Assembly (NCBI GenBank): GCA_947579605.1
Contig: OX388329.1
Coordinates: 335,153 to 399,152, forward strand
Source: Athripsodes cinereus
Lineage: Eukaryota > Arthropoda > Insecta > Trichoptera > Leptoceridae
Length of the DNA stretch: 64,000 bases
Direction of reading: 5' to 3'
Shown here: in pieces, positions 50,632 through 60,840 of the stretch
How positions within the stretch are numbered: position 1 is the stretch's first letter
Layout: every line of letters starts with the position of its first letter
Program-made: the position numbers and the translations under genes
Notes under the pieces: generated by a model
Told to the model about the DNA's origin: nothing
Databases searched by the model: none
What the model saw: the letters and a program-made list of their open reading frames with translations, nothing else

Positions 50632-50639
50632 CCGTAATC

Positions 50640-50740
50640 TTTCAACTGATAATAGGAAATCAAGACGATTGCAAAAGAATATATTGACAAATATGTACAT
50701 TGACTAGAAAATTAACATAAAAATAGATGCATAATGTAAT
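50640..50740. other. No feature
   Basis: AT-rich spacer. Confidence 0.4.
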
Positions 50741-50815
50741 AATAATTGGATATTTTGAATGTGGCACCGTTCAATGATCCGTGATCATATCAAGGGCGCC
50801 GTGACTTCTTCTGAA
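50741..50815 (-). mobile_element. L2/CR1-type 3' tail, antisense
   Basis: aataataattggatattttg, then gtggcaccgttcaatgatccgtgatc and aagggcgccgtgacttct match 1.94-2.01 kb. Confidence 0.6.
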
Positions 50816-51589
50816 CTAACACCAAGAACCGTTTGTCAAAAATATCTAATTTATTGCATGTGCTGAATTGGGAACTAGATATTTGTGTGTTATGTTATGA
50901 AAATAAATTTGTGTCATTTACCTACTATATAATTTATTGTAAAACTACATATTTTATTGAATAAAATTCTATGCTATTCTTTTCTAATTTTATGTCAATT
51001 ATATGAAACGAAAAGTGTGTTTTTATATATTGTAAAAAAGTCTAGATTGTTGGTAAACTTTCCGGAATTTTGTACACAATAATATGAATGTACCTACGAG
51101 GTGTCACATCACTAGAGGCAAAGTAAAATATCTAGTACCAGGACAGGCGTTACTTGAATACTCAATGCCATTAATAATTTATCGCTTTCTTGTTCTCTGC
51201 CCTACACGGCCCACATATGAAAATATTATTATATAAAACAACATACATAGGTACATACCTACCTACCTACCTACATAATATATACCTACATACCTACTAA
51301 CTTACATATTATACCTATTTGTGTGGCAAGATTCTAGTATCAAAAACCACTAAGAGCAAATTTAATTTTGGAAACGTTATCAACAATTATGTATTATCAA
51401 CATTCCTCTTTTGAAACCAGATGAATAAAGAAGGTATTATGAGACCCTGAAGTGGATTTATTCCACAAAATGGCAAAACATTATAAATTGTCTATTATTA
51501 TTATAAATTTGAATAATATAGATTAACATTACAAACAATGGATTTTATAGGTATTAAATATAAGATTTAAGGATAAAATAGGCAGAGTT
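50816..51589. other. No gene; (TACC)n microsatellite
   Basis: 51251-51275 is tacctacctacctacctac. Otherwise AT-rich with nothing identified. Confidence 0.45.
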
Positions 51590-51735
51590 GGTCTTCCACT
51601 CTTGTCCGAAAGTTTCATGTCCTGAAAGAGGCAGGTGTTCGAAAAATTAAGACATTTTCAATATTAAATTCAGCGATGAGGTTTGCCACTCATTGTATGC
51701 GGCTGGTCGCCTGGCTAATATGACGTGCAAATAAT
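51590..51735 (-). repeat. REP-C copy, antisense
   Basis: tggtcttccactcttgtccg...gaggcaggtgttcgaaaaat...attcagcgatgaggtttgcc...gctggtcgcctggcta is the reverse of REP-C. Confidence 0.6.
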
Positions 51736-52139
51736 TTTTAAAATTACATATATTATCAATTTAGGTATGTAACTTAAATGACAAATAAACAATTTTATTC
51801 TCTTTGCTGTATTATTACTGTAGGTATCTCTTTCCATTGAACTTGGCACAAATCATCTTTCAAACATATTTTTGCCATAAACCTTTTCATAAATACATCT
51901 AGGATTAATTAATTTTCAAGAGAATTCTTGAAAATGTCAAGCTGACATGACGAAAGCGCCCGAGTACATAATTGAAACAATCGTAAAAAATAAACATTGT
52001 TTAGTTAATGTCAAATAATTAGATATGTTATAAGCTTTTGTTTACGCATATTATTTAATTTTTTATTTTTATTTTATTGATAATTTTAGCAAAACATACA
52101 GTCATTCAGTACATATTACAATTCAATACATTAAATAAA
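51736..52139. other. AT-rich, no gene recognised
   Basis: Nothing identified. Confidence 0.4.
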
Positions 52140-52525
52140 TACGGTTCCTCAGGGGAGTGGCTGGTGTGTCATTGAGAGACCGTATAAGGAATACGTATGT
52201 TCGTGAGGCTCTCAAGGTAGAACCAGTACTCCTGCATATAGAGAGGTCGCAGTTGCGATGGCTGGGTAACGTTCTCCGCATGCCAGAAGACAGACTACCA
52301 CTTAGATCTTTGGAGGCTATGGGAGAGGGCAGAAGACCGGTAGGCCGTCCTAGAAGAAGCTGGCAAGGGCAGGTGTCAAACTTGTGTGTTGAAAGGCTTG
52401 GTTTGGAATGGCCAGAGGTCCTGGAAGCAGCAGTGGACAGGGATCTCTGGAGGAAGTACCTAGGCGCAATGGGCCCCCGACCCAACTAGGACAAGGGGAA
52501 GAAGATGTATGTATGTATGTAAATA
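52140..52525 (+). mobile_element. RTE-f LINE 3' part with (TATG)n tail
   Basis: C-terminal coding 52157-52489, then a 20-bp spacer and tatgtatgtatgtaaataaataa (about 52504-52530). 5' truncated. Confidence 0.75.
52157..52489 (+). pseudogene. RTE-like LINE protein, C-terminal 110 residues
   Basis: Reads MAGVSLRDRIRNTYVREALK, VEPVLLHIERSQLRWLGNVL, RMPEDRLPLRSLEAMGEGRR, PVGRPRRSWQGQVSNL, EWPEVLEAAVDRDLWRKYLG and ends AMGPRPN. RDRIRN, LRWLGNVLRM and GRPRRSW are the post-RT C-terminal landmarks shared by RTE-like families here. No lesions; the catalytic domains are missing. Confidence 0.78.
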
Positions 52526-52530
52526 AATAA

Positions 52531-53615
52531 TTGACCAGTGAAGTTTGCGGATATTACTTATAAATCAGCATGTTCACAAGTCTACAAAAAGTATCGAGAC
52601 TACATTTTAAAGAAAAATAAAACAACACGAAATGAGTGAATCATATTCAGTTAACATTACATTACAGAACAACGACTAAAATAAAAAATATAATAGGTAT
52701 ATAATAGCGCTCTAAAACGGGGGAATGGAGGATAAAAGGAATTTGGGAAATCGCAGTCGCAAACCAAACAGTGCAGAAACCAGCTACCGCGAGTTACACA
52801 GAGCACCCGCTGTGGCATTTTTAAATTTAGATGCAGAACATTGAAATATACTTAGGTATCTATATTTTTGAAAAAAACATTATAATATTATTACATGCTC
52901 TTTGTATAAAAGAATTTTGAACATAATTCGTCCTACATCGTATATTGAGCATGCGAAGAAATGTTAATATTTTATGACCAAACTGTATGCACACGTTGCA
53001 ATTGCTCTCTTTTGATTCTATACCATATAACAGTTCACCTTTTTCTTGGTTAGCTACATACTAACATTATATTATAATATGTAGTACGTAATACATACAT
53101 TCAACAACAGTGGGTATCACTATTCCAAGCAACATGCGCGTGTAAACTTCAAATAAAGAATGGAAATCTAATAAGGTGGAACTGAATATCCATATTATTA
53201 TTCCTTACTACTACGTACAGGTAGGTATCTATCTACGTTTAATATTATTGTTATTGTTTCATTGGATAGTAAGTTATTTATTTACTTAGCCGTTACCTCG
53301 CAATACAAACATTACAATATAAATATTTCTTCATTATCCCAACACTCCATATAAATGTCCTCTGCATAGTAGGTACTTACCTAGCTGGTGTCTAGTGTTT
53401 TATTATTATTTTTATCTCTAACTATCGATATACACACATATTATTTTATCTTTGCTTTGTTTTATCTTTATCTTTCAAACGTGTCTGTCTCACAATTGAA
53501 TTATGTTGTTTTTAAATTTATCAACTCGTGAAACTGGCTGAAAAAATAGTGCATAATATTTGGAGATGCATTGATCTTTCACTGTATATATATTATGATT
53601 GTACAGAAATAACAC
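52531..53615. other. AT-rich, no gene recognised
   Basis: About 1.1 kb. A short GC-richer stretch at 52735-52820 (cgcagtcgcaaaccaaacagtgc...) has no assigned identity. Confidence 0.4.
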
Positions 53616-53619
53616 TTCA

Positions 53620-54492
53620 GTAGATGTTACTTAAGGCCCTTCAAAACTCTAGCAAAGGAATCAAAGTTAATGGTGTTGTGATCAACAACATAAGGTATGC
53701 TGACGACACAGTCATCTTGGCAGAGAGCATACATGACCTCCAAGAGTTACTAAATAGTGTAGATGTAGCTGGAGAGGAATTGGGTCTATCTGTAAATGTC
53801 AGCAAAACTAAATGGATGGCCTTTGGACGGTTGGATTACTCCGGATCATGCCTTCAGTTAAAGGGCATAAATATTGAGAAGGTGGACAAATTCAAATACC
53901 TTGGCAGTATGATAACGCAATCTCTTGACCCGGATACTGAAGTGAAGTGCAGAATTGAGGCAGCCCGTGCTGCATTTAATAAAATGAGAGTGCTCTTCTG
54001 CAACGACAATCTTAATTTGAAACTTCGACAGAGACTCGTAAAGTCCTATGTATGGTCTGTATTGCTGTACAGTTCTGAAACCTGGACCCTAAAAATGAAT
54101 ACGATGAATCGCTTGGAGGCATTTGAAATGTGGCTTCATAGGAGAATGCTACGTATTCATTGGACCGATAGGGTCACAAATGCAGAGGTGTTAAGAAGAG
54201 CTGGAATGGACAGAGAACTCCTGTTGAATGTGAAAGTGCGCAAGATCTCATATCTGGGTCATGTAATGCGTGGAGAAAAGTACCACATTCTGCGTTTGAT
54301 TATGACAGGCAAGATAGAGGGACGTCGAGGGGCTGGCAGAAGGCAGACATCGTGGCTGCGCAATATACGAGATTGGACTGGAATGAGGGGTGTGGAGGAG
54401 TTATTCCAGACAGCGCAGGACCGAGATGCCTATGCCAGAGTGATCGCCAATGTCGGGGGGACCTGACAGGGCACCTACAGAAGAAGAAGATG
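53620..54492 (+). mobile_element. RTE-c LINE, 5' truncated, best copy
   Basis: RT frame 53624-54466 plus a short 3' end cagggcacctacagaagaag and a (GAA)n tail. Reference for the eight RTE-c relics listed here. Confidence 0.82.
53624..54466 (+). pseudogene. RTE-type reverse transcriptase, palm to C-terminus
   Basis: 280 residues without a stop. NIRYADDTVILAESIHDLQ holds the catalytic YADD at residues 25-28. NVSKTKWMAFGRLD, KFKYLGSMITQSLDPDTEV and the thumb block YVWSVLLYSSETWTLKMN follow. FEMWLHRRMLRIHWTDRVT, ISYLGHVMRGEKYHILRL, GKIEGRRGAGRRQTSWLRN and the terminal AYARVIANVGGT complete the usual order. The usual GC of LLYGCETW is SS here. Upstream fingers and endonuclease are missing. The ATG is only the first Met after truncation. 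Confidence 0.83.
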
Positions 54493-54529
54493 TTACTTGT
54501 ATTATACCAAATTGGTATACAGAAAAAAT

Positions 54530-55035
54530 AGAATGGCATATAGACGTATCCTAACATATTTCTTTCGCTTCTTTTACTTTCATACAATTTCTTGAACATG
54601 TACGTAAATTTCTCTTACTCAACACATGACCTTCCTTAAGATTTTGATCCACGCAATCAAGCCACGTGGTTTTTGGAAGCCCAAGCTTTCTTACACCCCT
54701 TTTTCAGATAAACATATCCTCTTTGTCATCCTTTTGAAAACCATTCGTTCCACATGTCCAAAACATCATCATTTATTTACATTCACTCTTACACAAAATT
54801 CCTCATGCGTCAGCACGTTTTTCTAATTTCCTCACTCTATCACGCAACGTTTTACCAACCATTCTTCTCAGTGATTGCAACTCCACTGCATTTATTTTAC
54901 TTCTATCCTTCTTTAACTACGACTATGTTTCACTTGCATATCTACATAAGTAATGGTTCTAGAATGGTACTGTGCACCAGTATTTTTGTTATGTTCGACC
55001 CATTGCCATTGCGCTATCCACTCTAGAACCGCCCA
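54530..55035 (-). pseudogene. RTE-b LINE C-terminus, antisense, heavily mutated
   Basis: The minus strand holds recoverable words MTKILVHSTILEPL, KRGVRKLGLPKTTWLDCVDQ, KEGHVLSKRNLRTCSRNCMK, aligned with 48.67-49.15 kb. Many stops and frameshifts: an old copy. Confidence 0.65.
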
Positions 55036-55124
55036 TCTCCATCCTTCATTAAATGTATAAATATTAACTGCTTAGTAGGTGTCACAATATCAAACTTACC
55101 GAATAAAACTAAATATCCAACATT
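55036..55124. other. No feature
   Basis: AT-rich spacer between two LINE relics. Confidence 0.4.
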
Positions 55125-55537
55125 AATTAGTGCTATGTATGGTCTGTTTTATTGTATGGATGTGAAACATGGACCTTAAAAGTCAATACAATGAACAGAC
55201 TGGAAGCATTTGAAATGTGGCTCCATCGCCGTATGCTCAGAATTCCCTGGATCGATATAGTTACCAATAGCGAAGTCCTGAGGCGAGCTAGAGTTGACAG
55301 GGAGCTGTTGTCAATCATCAAGGTTCGGAAGGTTTCACATCTGGGTTCTGCGTGGAGAAAAACACCACCTTCTCCAACTGATATTGAAGGGGAAAATTGA
55401 GGGACGCCGAGGTTCCGGTAGGAGACAGATGTCCTAGCATCCGAAGTGTGGAAGAGCTGTTCCGAGCAGCGCAGGACAGGGACTAGTTCGCCGAAGTGAT
55501 CGCCAACGTTGGGGGGACCCGACAAGGCACATGAAGA
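55125..55537 (+). pseudogene. RTE-c LINE C-terminal part, broken
   Basis: CYVWSVLLYGCETWTLKVNT, NRLEAFEMWLHRRMLRIPWI, NSEVLRRARVDRELL, IIKVRKVSHLG, then frameshifts through GKIEGRRGSGRRQMS and VEELFRAAQDRD, ending EVIANVGGTRQGT. A (GAA)n tail follows, at which a palindromic element has inserted (target copy 55538-55549). Confidence 0.78.
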
Positions 55538-55649
55538 AGAAGAATTATAAAGTTGATATTTTCAACCGACGGTACTTGGTGGAAATTCATGTTGAATTAA
55601 TTAAAATAAAACACTTATTTGTAGTATATCCACGGTGACTTTTTATTGG

Positions 55650-55700
55650 ACGCGAGCCGGCTTTCAAGAGCTTCCGCTCTCATCATCAGGCTGGCGAAAA
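55650..55700 (-). ncRNA. Type I hammerhead ribozyme, intact core
   Basis: Minus strand: CTGATGA (complement of 55683-55689), an unpaired T, stem II GAGAGC-GGAA-GCTCTT, GAAA (complement of 55662-55665), stem III AGCC/GGCT without loop, C17 at 55654 (CTC site). Stem I inner GC/GC and outer ACTTTT/AAAAGT are separated by an internal loop. The self-complementary stem III again suggests a dimeric form. Confidence 0.65.
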
Positions 55701-55716
55701 GTAAAGAAAACTTTAC

Positions 55717-55767
55717 TTTTCGCCAGCCTGGTGATGAGAGCGGAGGCTCTTGAAAGCCGGCTCGCGT
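55717..55767 (+). ncRNA. Hammerhead ribozyme, mutated core
   Basis: The mirror copy on the plus strand reads CTGGTGA (55728-55734) in place of CTGATGA (A6 to G). Stem II, GAAA (55752-55755), stem III AGCC/GGCT and C17 (55763) are retained. Activity is expected to be lost. Confidence 0.6.
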
Positions 55768-55835
55768 CCAATAAAAAGTCACCGTGGATATACTACAAAT
55801 AAGTGTTTTATTTTAATTAATTCAGAAGAATTATA

Positions 55836-57071
55836 CCTAGATTAGGTAGGTACTGTCACTGAGATGGTATTTGCATTGAGTACAATACTGATTTTACTTT
55901 TACAAGATCTTATATTCAATTCCCGACAAAATATAAAAAAATAACGAATTTCAATTCTCGATGTTGGTAAATAATATCCATCTTTGTAAACAGAAGACGA
56001 ACCTCTTTAATTAATTGTAAGAAATTATTCAATAAAATTAACTGAAGTTTTACGAACACCCAGCTTTTAGGAAGACGACAATAAAAACAAGAGAGATTGG
56101 AAGTGCTTTTTTATTCCTGAATCCCACCGAGAATACAAAGTTAGTACGTACCTACGCCTTACACAATATATAATATTATTACAGGTTTGGGATAGAGGAA
56201 AGATCGGGTTATTAAACATGGATGTTTCCATCAAGACGTGGTTACAGATTTAATGGACAGTGACAAAGTATTCATATTCCAACATTATACTTTGTACATT
56301 ATGAATCTAGTTTCATACATTTACGAAATAATATTATTACTTACCTATTATGGTTGAAACTCCATACACCTACAACATACTTCATTTCCTCGACGCCACA
56401 CATTCAGGGACTTTGGCTGCCATAACAATAGACAATAATATCATCGTCATTATTTTCATGAAAGACAAGAGCATACACACATTTGCGGAAGAATTGAATT
56501 TCGTTAGCTAAGTATAATGTGTCAATATTTTTATAACGTGTAGGATGTTGCAGTGACGTTGGAAGTTATTGTAAAGAAAATAATGTGATAGTACTACGTC
56601 ATTGCATTATCCTTATTGTTCTAATGTCTAAGGGAGCACCCTCGGTGGCCAGTTTCAATATGTTTTAATGTATAATATTATGAAGGTATTTCGCCAACTA
56701 GACAACTTTTAATTGTCTTAACTCCAGGAAACTTGTATACGTAAGAACTTTTAAGATGTGATCGCAAAATTTATTCTTCAAAGTAAAGGCTTTCCTTACT
56801 TTCTTAAACATAACGATAATTTTTGCGTGTTCAATTTTAAATAAAATTATTTAAAAACAGAAATGATATGATGAGTGTGGTAAGATGAAATCAAATCTCA
56901 AATGAAAATATTGTTTTTCTAAGCTATTCTTTTAGCTCTAGAGTCCAAATATTCTTGGTTTAAAAATTAAATCCGTTGTAATTAAATTCAATTTTAGGCG
57001 GTAGACGACGAAACTAATCGACACAAATGCTTTTTCCACTACAATAGTCACATGACTATGATCAAAGTAAT
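55836..57071. other. AT-rich, no gene recognised
   Basis: About 1.2 kb without identified elements. Confidence 0.45.
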
Positions 57072-57255
57072 ATTTTTTTTAAGATAAATCTGCGTTTTTG
57101 TTATAAGCCCAAATACAACCTTTTACACCTTTCACAATACTCGTAAGCTAAAAGCTTGTGTCGTGAAAAGGGAGTTTGCCGGCACCTGGGATCAATCTAC
57201 GTACCTCATGTGTTGGCCTGGCCGTAACTCTACCTCCAGGCTATCGACGAACTCA
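57072..57255 (-). mobile_element. SINE-2, antisense
   Basis: tttttttaagataaatctgc, gttataagcccaaatacaac, gtgtcgtgaaaagggagttt, gccggcacctgggatcaatc and cctccaggctatcgacgaac. B box mutated. Confidence 0.78.
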
Positions 57256-57339
57256 TATTATATCTTACATAAATATGAAAACTGAAATCCATAAAACGTT
57301 CCCATGACAAAATAAAAGTTTGAAAGAGAATAATAATTC

Positions 57340-57422
57340 AATGCACGGGACAGAGAAGCTGTCTGGAGAGTGATCGCCAACGTCGTGGGTACCTGACACG
57401 GCACTGATAGAAGAAGAAGTAT
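57340..57422 (+). pseudogene. RTE-c 3' end fragment
   Basis: ARDREAVWRVIANVVGT, stop, then acacggcactgatagaagaagaag. Last 17 codons and 3' UTR only. Confidence 0.7.
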
Positions 57423-57489
57423 GATAGTTCCAGTTGAGATTTTAAATGTTATCTACATACCTTTATATTCTGACCAAAATCAGAACTTT

Positions 57490-57770
57490 TCTTCGCTCTT
57501 GCCTTTATCCCATTTACTTGGGGTCGGCTCTCCTAGTCCTTATCTTCCAAGTTTTCCGGTCCCCTGTATCCTCCAAGCGCAACTCTGCATCCTTCAGGTC
57601 CCTGGCAATTATGGACATCCAGGTGGTCACTGGGTTGCCTAATCTTCCAGGTCCTACTTCTACGTCCATTGTCTTTTTCATCATAATATTATTCTGTGGT
57701 AGTCTCAAGATGTATCCGTACCATCTTAATTTGTTTGGTAACAGAACATTAACACATTTTTTTTTAAAGT
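57490..57770 (-). pseudogene. RTE-g LINE C-terminus, antisense
   Basis: Minus-strand frame 57708 to 57514: RLPQNNIMMKKTMDVEVGPG, RLGNPVTTWMSIIARDLKDA, ELRLEDTGDRKTWKIRTRRA, DPK then stop. In RTE-like proteins this region reads G.P...W......D......E...DR..W....R.ADP, which fits. Upstream codons to about 57735 (WYGYIL-like) extend it. 3' UTR atgggataaaggcaagagcg. Confidence 0.7.
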
Positions 57771-58424
57771 GCTGTTAAAAGCCCGTAATTCTCGATTTTA
57801 TTTGTACAATATAATGTATGTGTTATTCTTTATATTTAGTGAGTGAATGTTTGAAAAAGTGATAGAAACTCAATACTTTTCATTTATAAATTCTTTTGCA
57901 ATATCCCTTCGAGCAAATTCATTGTAATATCGTTCTCTGTTTTATATTTCAAAAGGTTTCAAACATTATTTGTAATTGAGACTTTTGCAAAACAATGCAA
58001 TGAAAAAATAAGAAACAAAGTAATTGATATTGTGCAAAGAATTTATTTTAACACTGACAATATTAAAAACACACTTTGTAAGATTCTTGTATTTTGTTTT
58101 GTTGTCGTTTGTATCTGTTTGACATTTTACGAAGTGTAAATTTTATAATTCCATTTTGAGTCGTAGGAAATAAATTGCTCCTGATTCAATCTTCAATCTC
58201 AATTAATAAGGTTTTTGAAAGAAAAAAATTATAACACAGATTACTAAAAGATGATTATAAATAGTCACTCCACCCATCATAGTGATAGGAATGTTATGTA
58301 ATAAAGGGGGGGGGGTGTAGTTACAAGTCTCGTCCGAGCCACTACCGAATACAGTGATGCTGTCTTTTCTTAACCTTATAATTTTAGTTTCGTGCTTTTA
58401 ATTGCAATATTAATAATTATAATT
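57771..58424. other. AT-rich, no gene recognised
   Basis: A G run of about ten at 58307-58316. Otherwise nothing identified. Confidence 0.4.
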
Positions 58425-58560
58425 GAAATATTTATATATGGCGCCGTTTAATGATTCGTGACAATTTTAAAGACGCCCTGACTTCTCCTTACCAGTAACG
58501 TTTTCAACTTGATCCTAATTGTGATGGTGGACTGATTTTCTCTAATGTCAAGCAATTGCG
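58425..58560 (-). mobile_element. L2/CR1-type 3' end, antisense
   Basis: tatggcgccgtttaatgattcgtgac, aagacgccctgacttctcct, aacttgatcctaattgtgatggtgg follows 1.95-2.06 kb closely. Confidence 0.62.
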
Positions 58561-59250
58561 TAATTTCATTTTTATATTTGCGAATTTTTATAATTTTATT
58601 TTTTTTATTCTTTTATTATTAAAGTTATCTAATGAACTATCTCAATACCATCTAAAAACCGTGTATTGATGTGAATGAATAAATAAATAAAATTAATCAA
58701 AGATGACAAATTATTTATAAATAAAGGTTTGAAATTTATTCGGGTCAGTCAAATCAAAATATGCATTTGTTTTATGAGCAACACATATATAAATTAAAAG
58801 AGCTGATGTTGAATGATGTTCGGAAGTATTTGTGTGGGTTATGGAGATGAAAATAAAAATAAATTTCTTTATTTCTTTACCCCAGTGTTCCCAACTAACC
58901 GGAAAAATGAGGTGAAAAGAATCTTGTTTCAGTGAGTGATTCTTCTTTCAGAATGTACCGGCATTGGCTGAGTAATTCTGTTGTCCCTAGAGGGAGAAAG
59001 AAAGCGAGTTCTGAACTACTTCTGTAGAATGTTTTCTAAATCTGATAAATATTTGTATCCTTTCGAATATTTATATTATGTACTTACCTACTTTGTAGAC
59101 GCTGTAATTAGACAAGTCAGAAAAAATAATATTCTCTATACGAGATCTCAACCTTTGAGCAGGTTAAATAGTAAATATGTATATTAAGAATATTTCATAG
59201 ATGAACAGAAATATTAGTCACAAAACCAACCATATATCTCGATTGGCGGC
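58561..59250. other. AT-rich, no gene recognised
   Basis: aataaataaataaaatt at 58678 could mark a LINE tail. Frames near 58981-59187 show no recognisable feature. Confidence 0.4.
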
Positions 59251-59493
59251 GTCCACACAGCTGGATGCGAACGTCAATCATCAATCATCAAGCAAAAATC
59301 TTAAATCTTTCGGCGACAATTTGGAACATTCTCCGAAGAAATATTCGAATGAATGCCTTCGTTACGTCTCATGGACGGGTAACGAAGGCTTTCATTCGAA
59401 TATTTCTTCGGAGAATGTTCCAAATTGTCGCCGAAAGATTTAAGATTTTTGCTTGATGATTGATGATTGACGTTCGCATCCAGCTGTGTGGAC
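59251..59493. mobile_element. FB-I foldback, 243 bp
   Basis: gtccacacagctggatgcga and its exact complement end the element. The arms (about 105 bp each) share cgaacgtcaatcatcaatc and cattctccgaagaaatattc with the 50.34 kb copy. The apex is gttacgtctcatggacgggtaac. Overlapping frames on both strands across it are mirror artefacts of the palindrome. Confidence 0.82.
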
Positions 59494-59837
59494 CCAGCAA
59501 TTGTAGAACCATGCGAACACAACGTAACATTGTGCAAAATCTATGAGAAAGACGTACCAACGTTTACAAATTGGTCTTAAAAATGGTTGCTTCTATGGTT
59601 TATATCAAGTGTTGAACCTTATATCGTGAGAATGGTGAAATTGGTGAAGTGGAAATTATGGGAGGACAGAATAAGTTTTGAGAGGCTTTAAAAGAGATGG
59701 CTAGAAAACATTATCCCAGTTATAGGAAAAAGGTGGGTTCGTGTTGCTCAAGACCGTTAAAATGTTCAAAATTCAGCAAAAGGTATATGAAGAAAAACAA
59801 TAAAGAAAATATAATAATAATAAATTTAACTTTAGGT
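59494..59837. other. No gene recognised
   Basis: AT-rich. Nothing identified. Confidence 0.4.
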
Positions 59838-59950
59838 ACTTCTTGGCATGGCCGGGTTAATTGGAAGACATCGCATTTAAGCGATAGACTCTCCCTCTGT
59901 ACATTGATTTGTATAACTGATAATGATTCCCAGCTGGGTCGCGGAGTTTT
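59838..59950 (+). mobile_element. TAIL-G copy
   Basis: gccgggttaattggaagaca, tcgcatttaagcgatagact, ccctctgtacattgatttgt: a close match to 21.06-21.13 kb. Confidence 0.6.
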
Positions 59951-60840
59951 GTAAGGAATTTTCGCAACCAGGGTTTGGAATAGAACTGTCTCTGCAAAAT
60001 TGAGACAGCACTGGTTGTCTGGAAGAAATTACGTAAGTGATAAGTCCGCCAGCTATACTGACATCTGTGTATAGAAAAGATTTAAAATTAAAAAATAAAA
60101 AAAAAATCTGTTTTGATTTGAAATAAAATCAATATTGTACACCAGCATAATGTTTGCGAAAAATCCAAAAAGGTGAGCTATCGCAAAATGCGATTTCAAA
60201 CGTTCCAACTTTTGACACTTGAAGTTACCGCACTCAAAAAATTATACTACTTTTGGGTCCGATGAAAGTGATGTGTAAATATAGCGGAGAAACGCCATTT
60301 GTTAATCCTTTCCAAGTGTAATAAAATTCGAAATATCTCCAAAATGTACCCAATATAACTACATAGGGAACATACAATATGCCATATAGTTGGTATGTAA
60401 TAATATTTTGATGGGGCAGTGTTGGTACATACATACATCTCTGTCTTACCTCAGAACATTCCTCAGTCTCGGAGGAATAAAGGAAGGTAATAAAAGAATG
60501 TTATTGTGTGCACAAAATAGATATTACAATACATTATTGTTATTACAACACTACTACTTACAGAAGTGAACGAGACAGCTGTATGGGTAATACAAAACTC
60601 TATACATCTATCTCTCTTTTATATTGTTCATAATAATTTTGCTAACGTACCATACAGTCAAATCCGATTATAGCGAAATCATTAGGACTACAATGTATGA
60701 TAAATATCGTATTAACTTTTCCTCTTATAATTTAATCGATCTCTGGTACTTTGCCATAAATATTATAAATGAACTAGAGGTAAACGGTCACCTCACGGTA
60801 GATCTTCGAACTTTAGATCGAACACCTAATCGTTCCCGCT
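59951..60840. other. AT-rich, no gene recognised
   Basis: atagaactgtctctgcaaaattgagacagcactgg (59980) has mixed composition but no assigned identity. Confidence 0.4.

Larger units (their letters stand above)
55550..55823. mobile_element. Penelope-like insertion with two hammerheads, copy 55.6k
   Basis: agaagaattata repeats at 55538-55549 and 55824-55835 (12-bp target duplication). The insert is a 44-nt tail (55550-55593) plus a palindrome with 113-bp arms (55594-55706, 55711-55823), two or three mismatches and a 4-nt spacer. A hammerhead lies in each arm, so one is encoded on each strand. No protein frame. Inverted terminal repeats, a tail extension and variable target duplications are known for Penelope-like elements. 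Confidence 0.78.

Noticed and set aside
59201..59560. Overlapping protein genes on both strands
   Set aside because: The frames on the two strands encode the same peptide because the sequence is a palindrome (FB-I).
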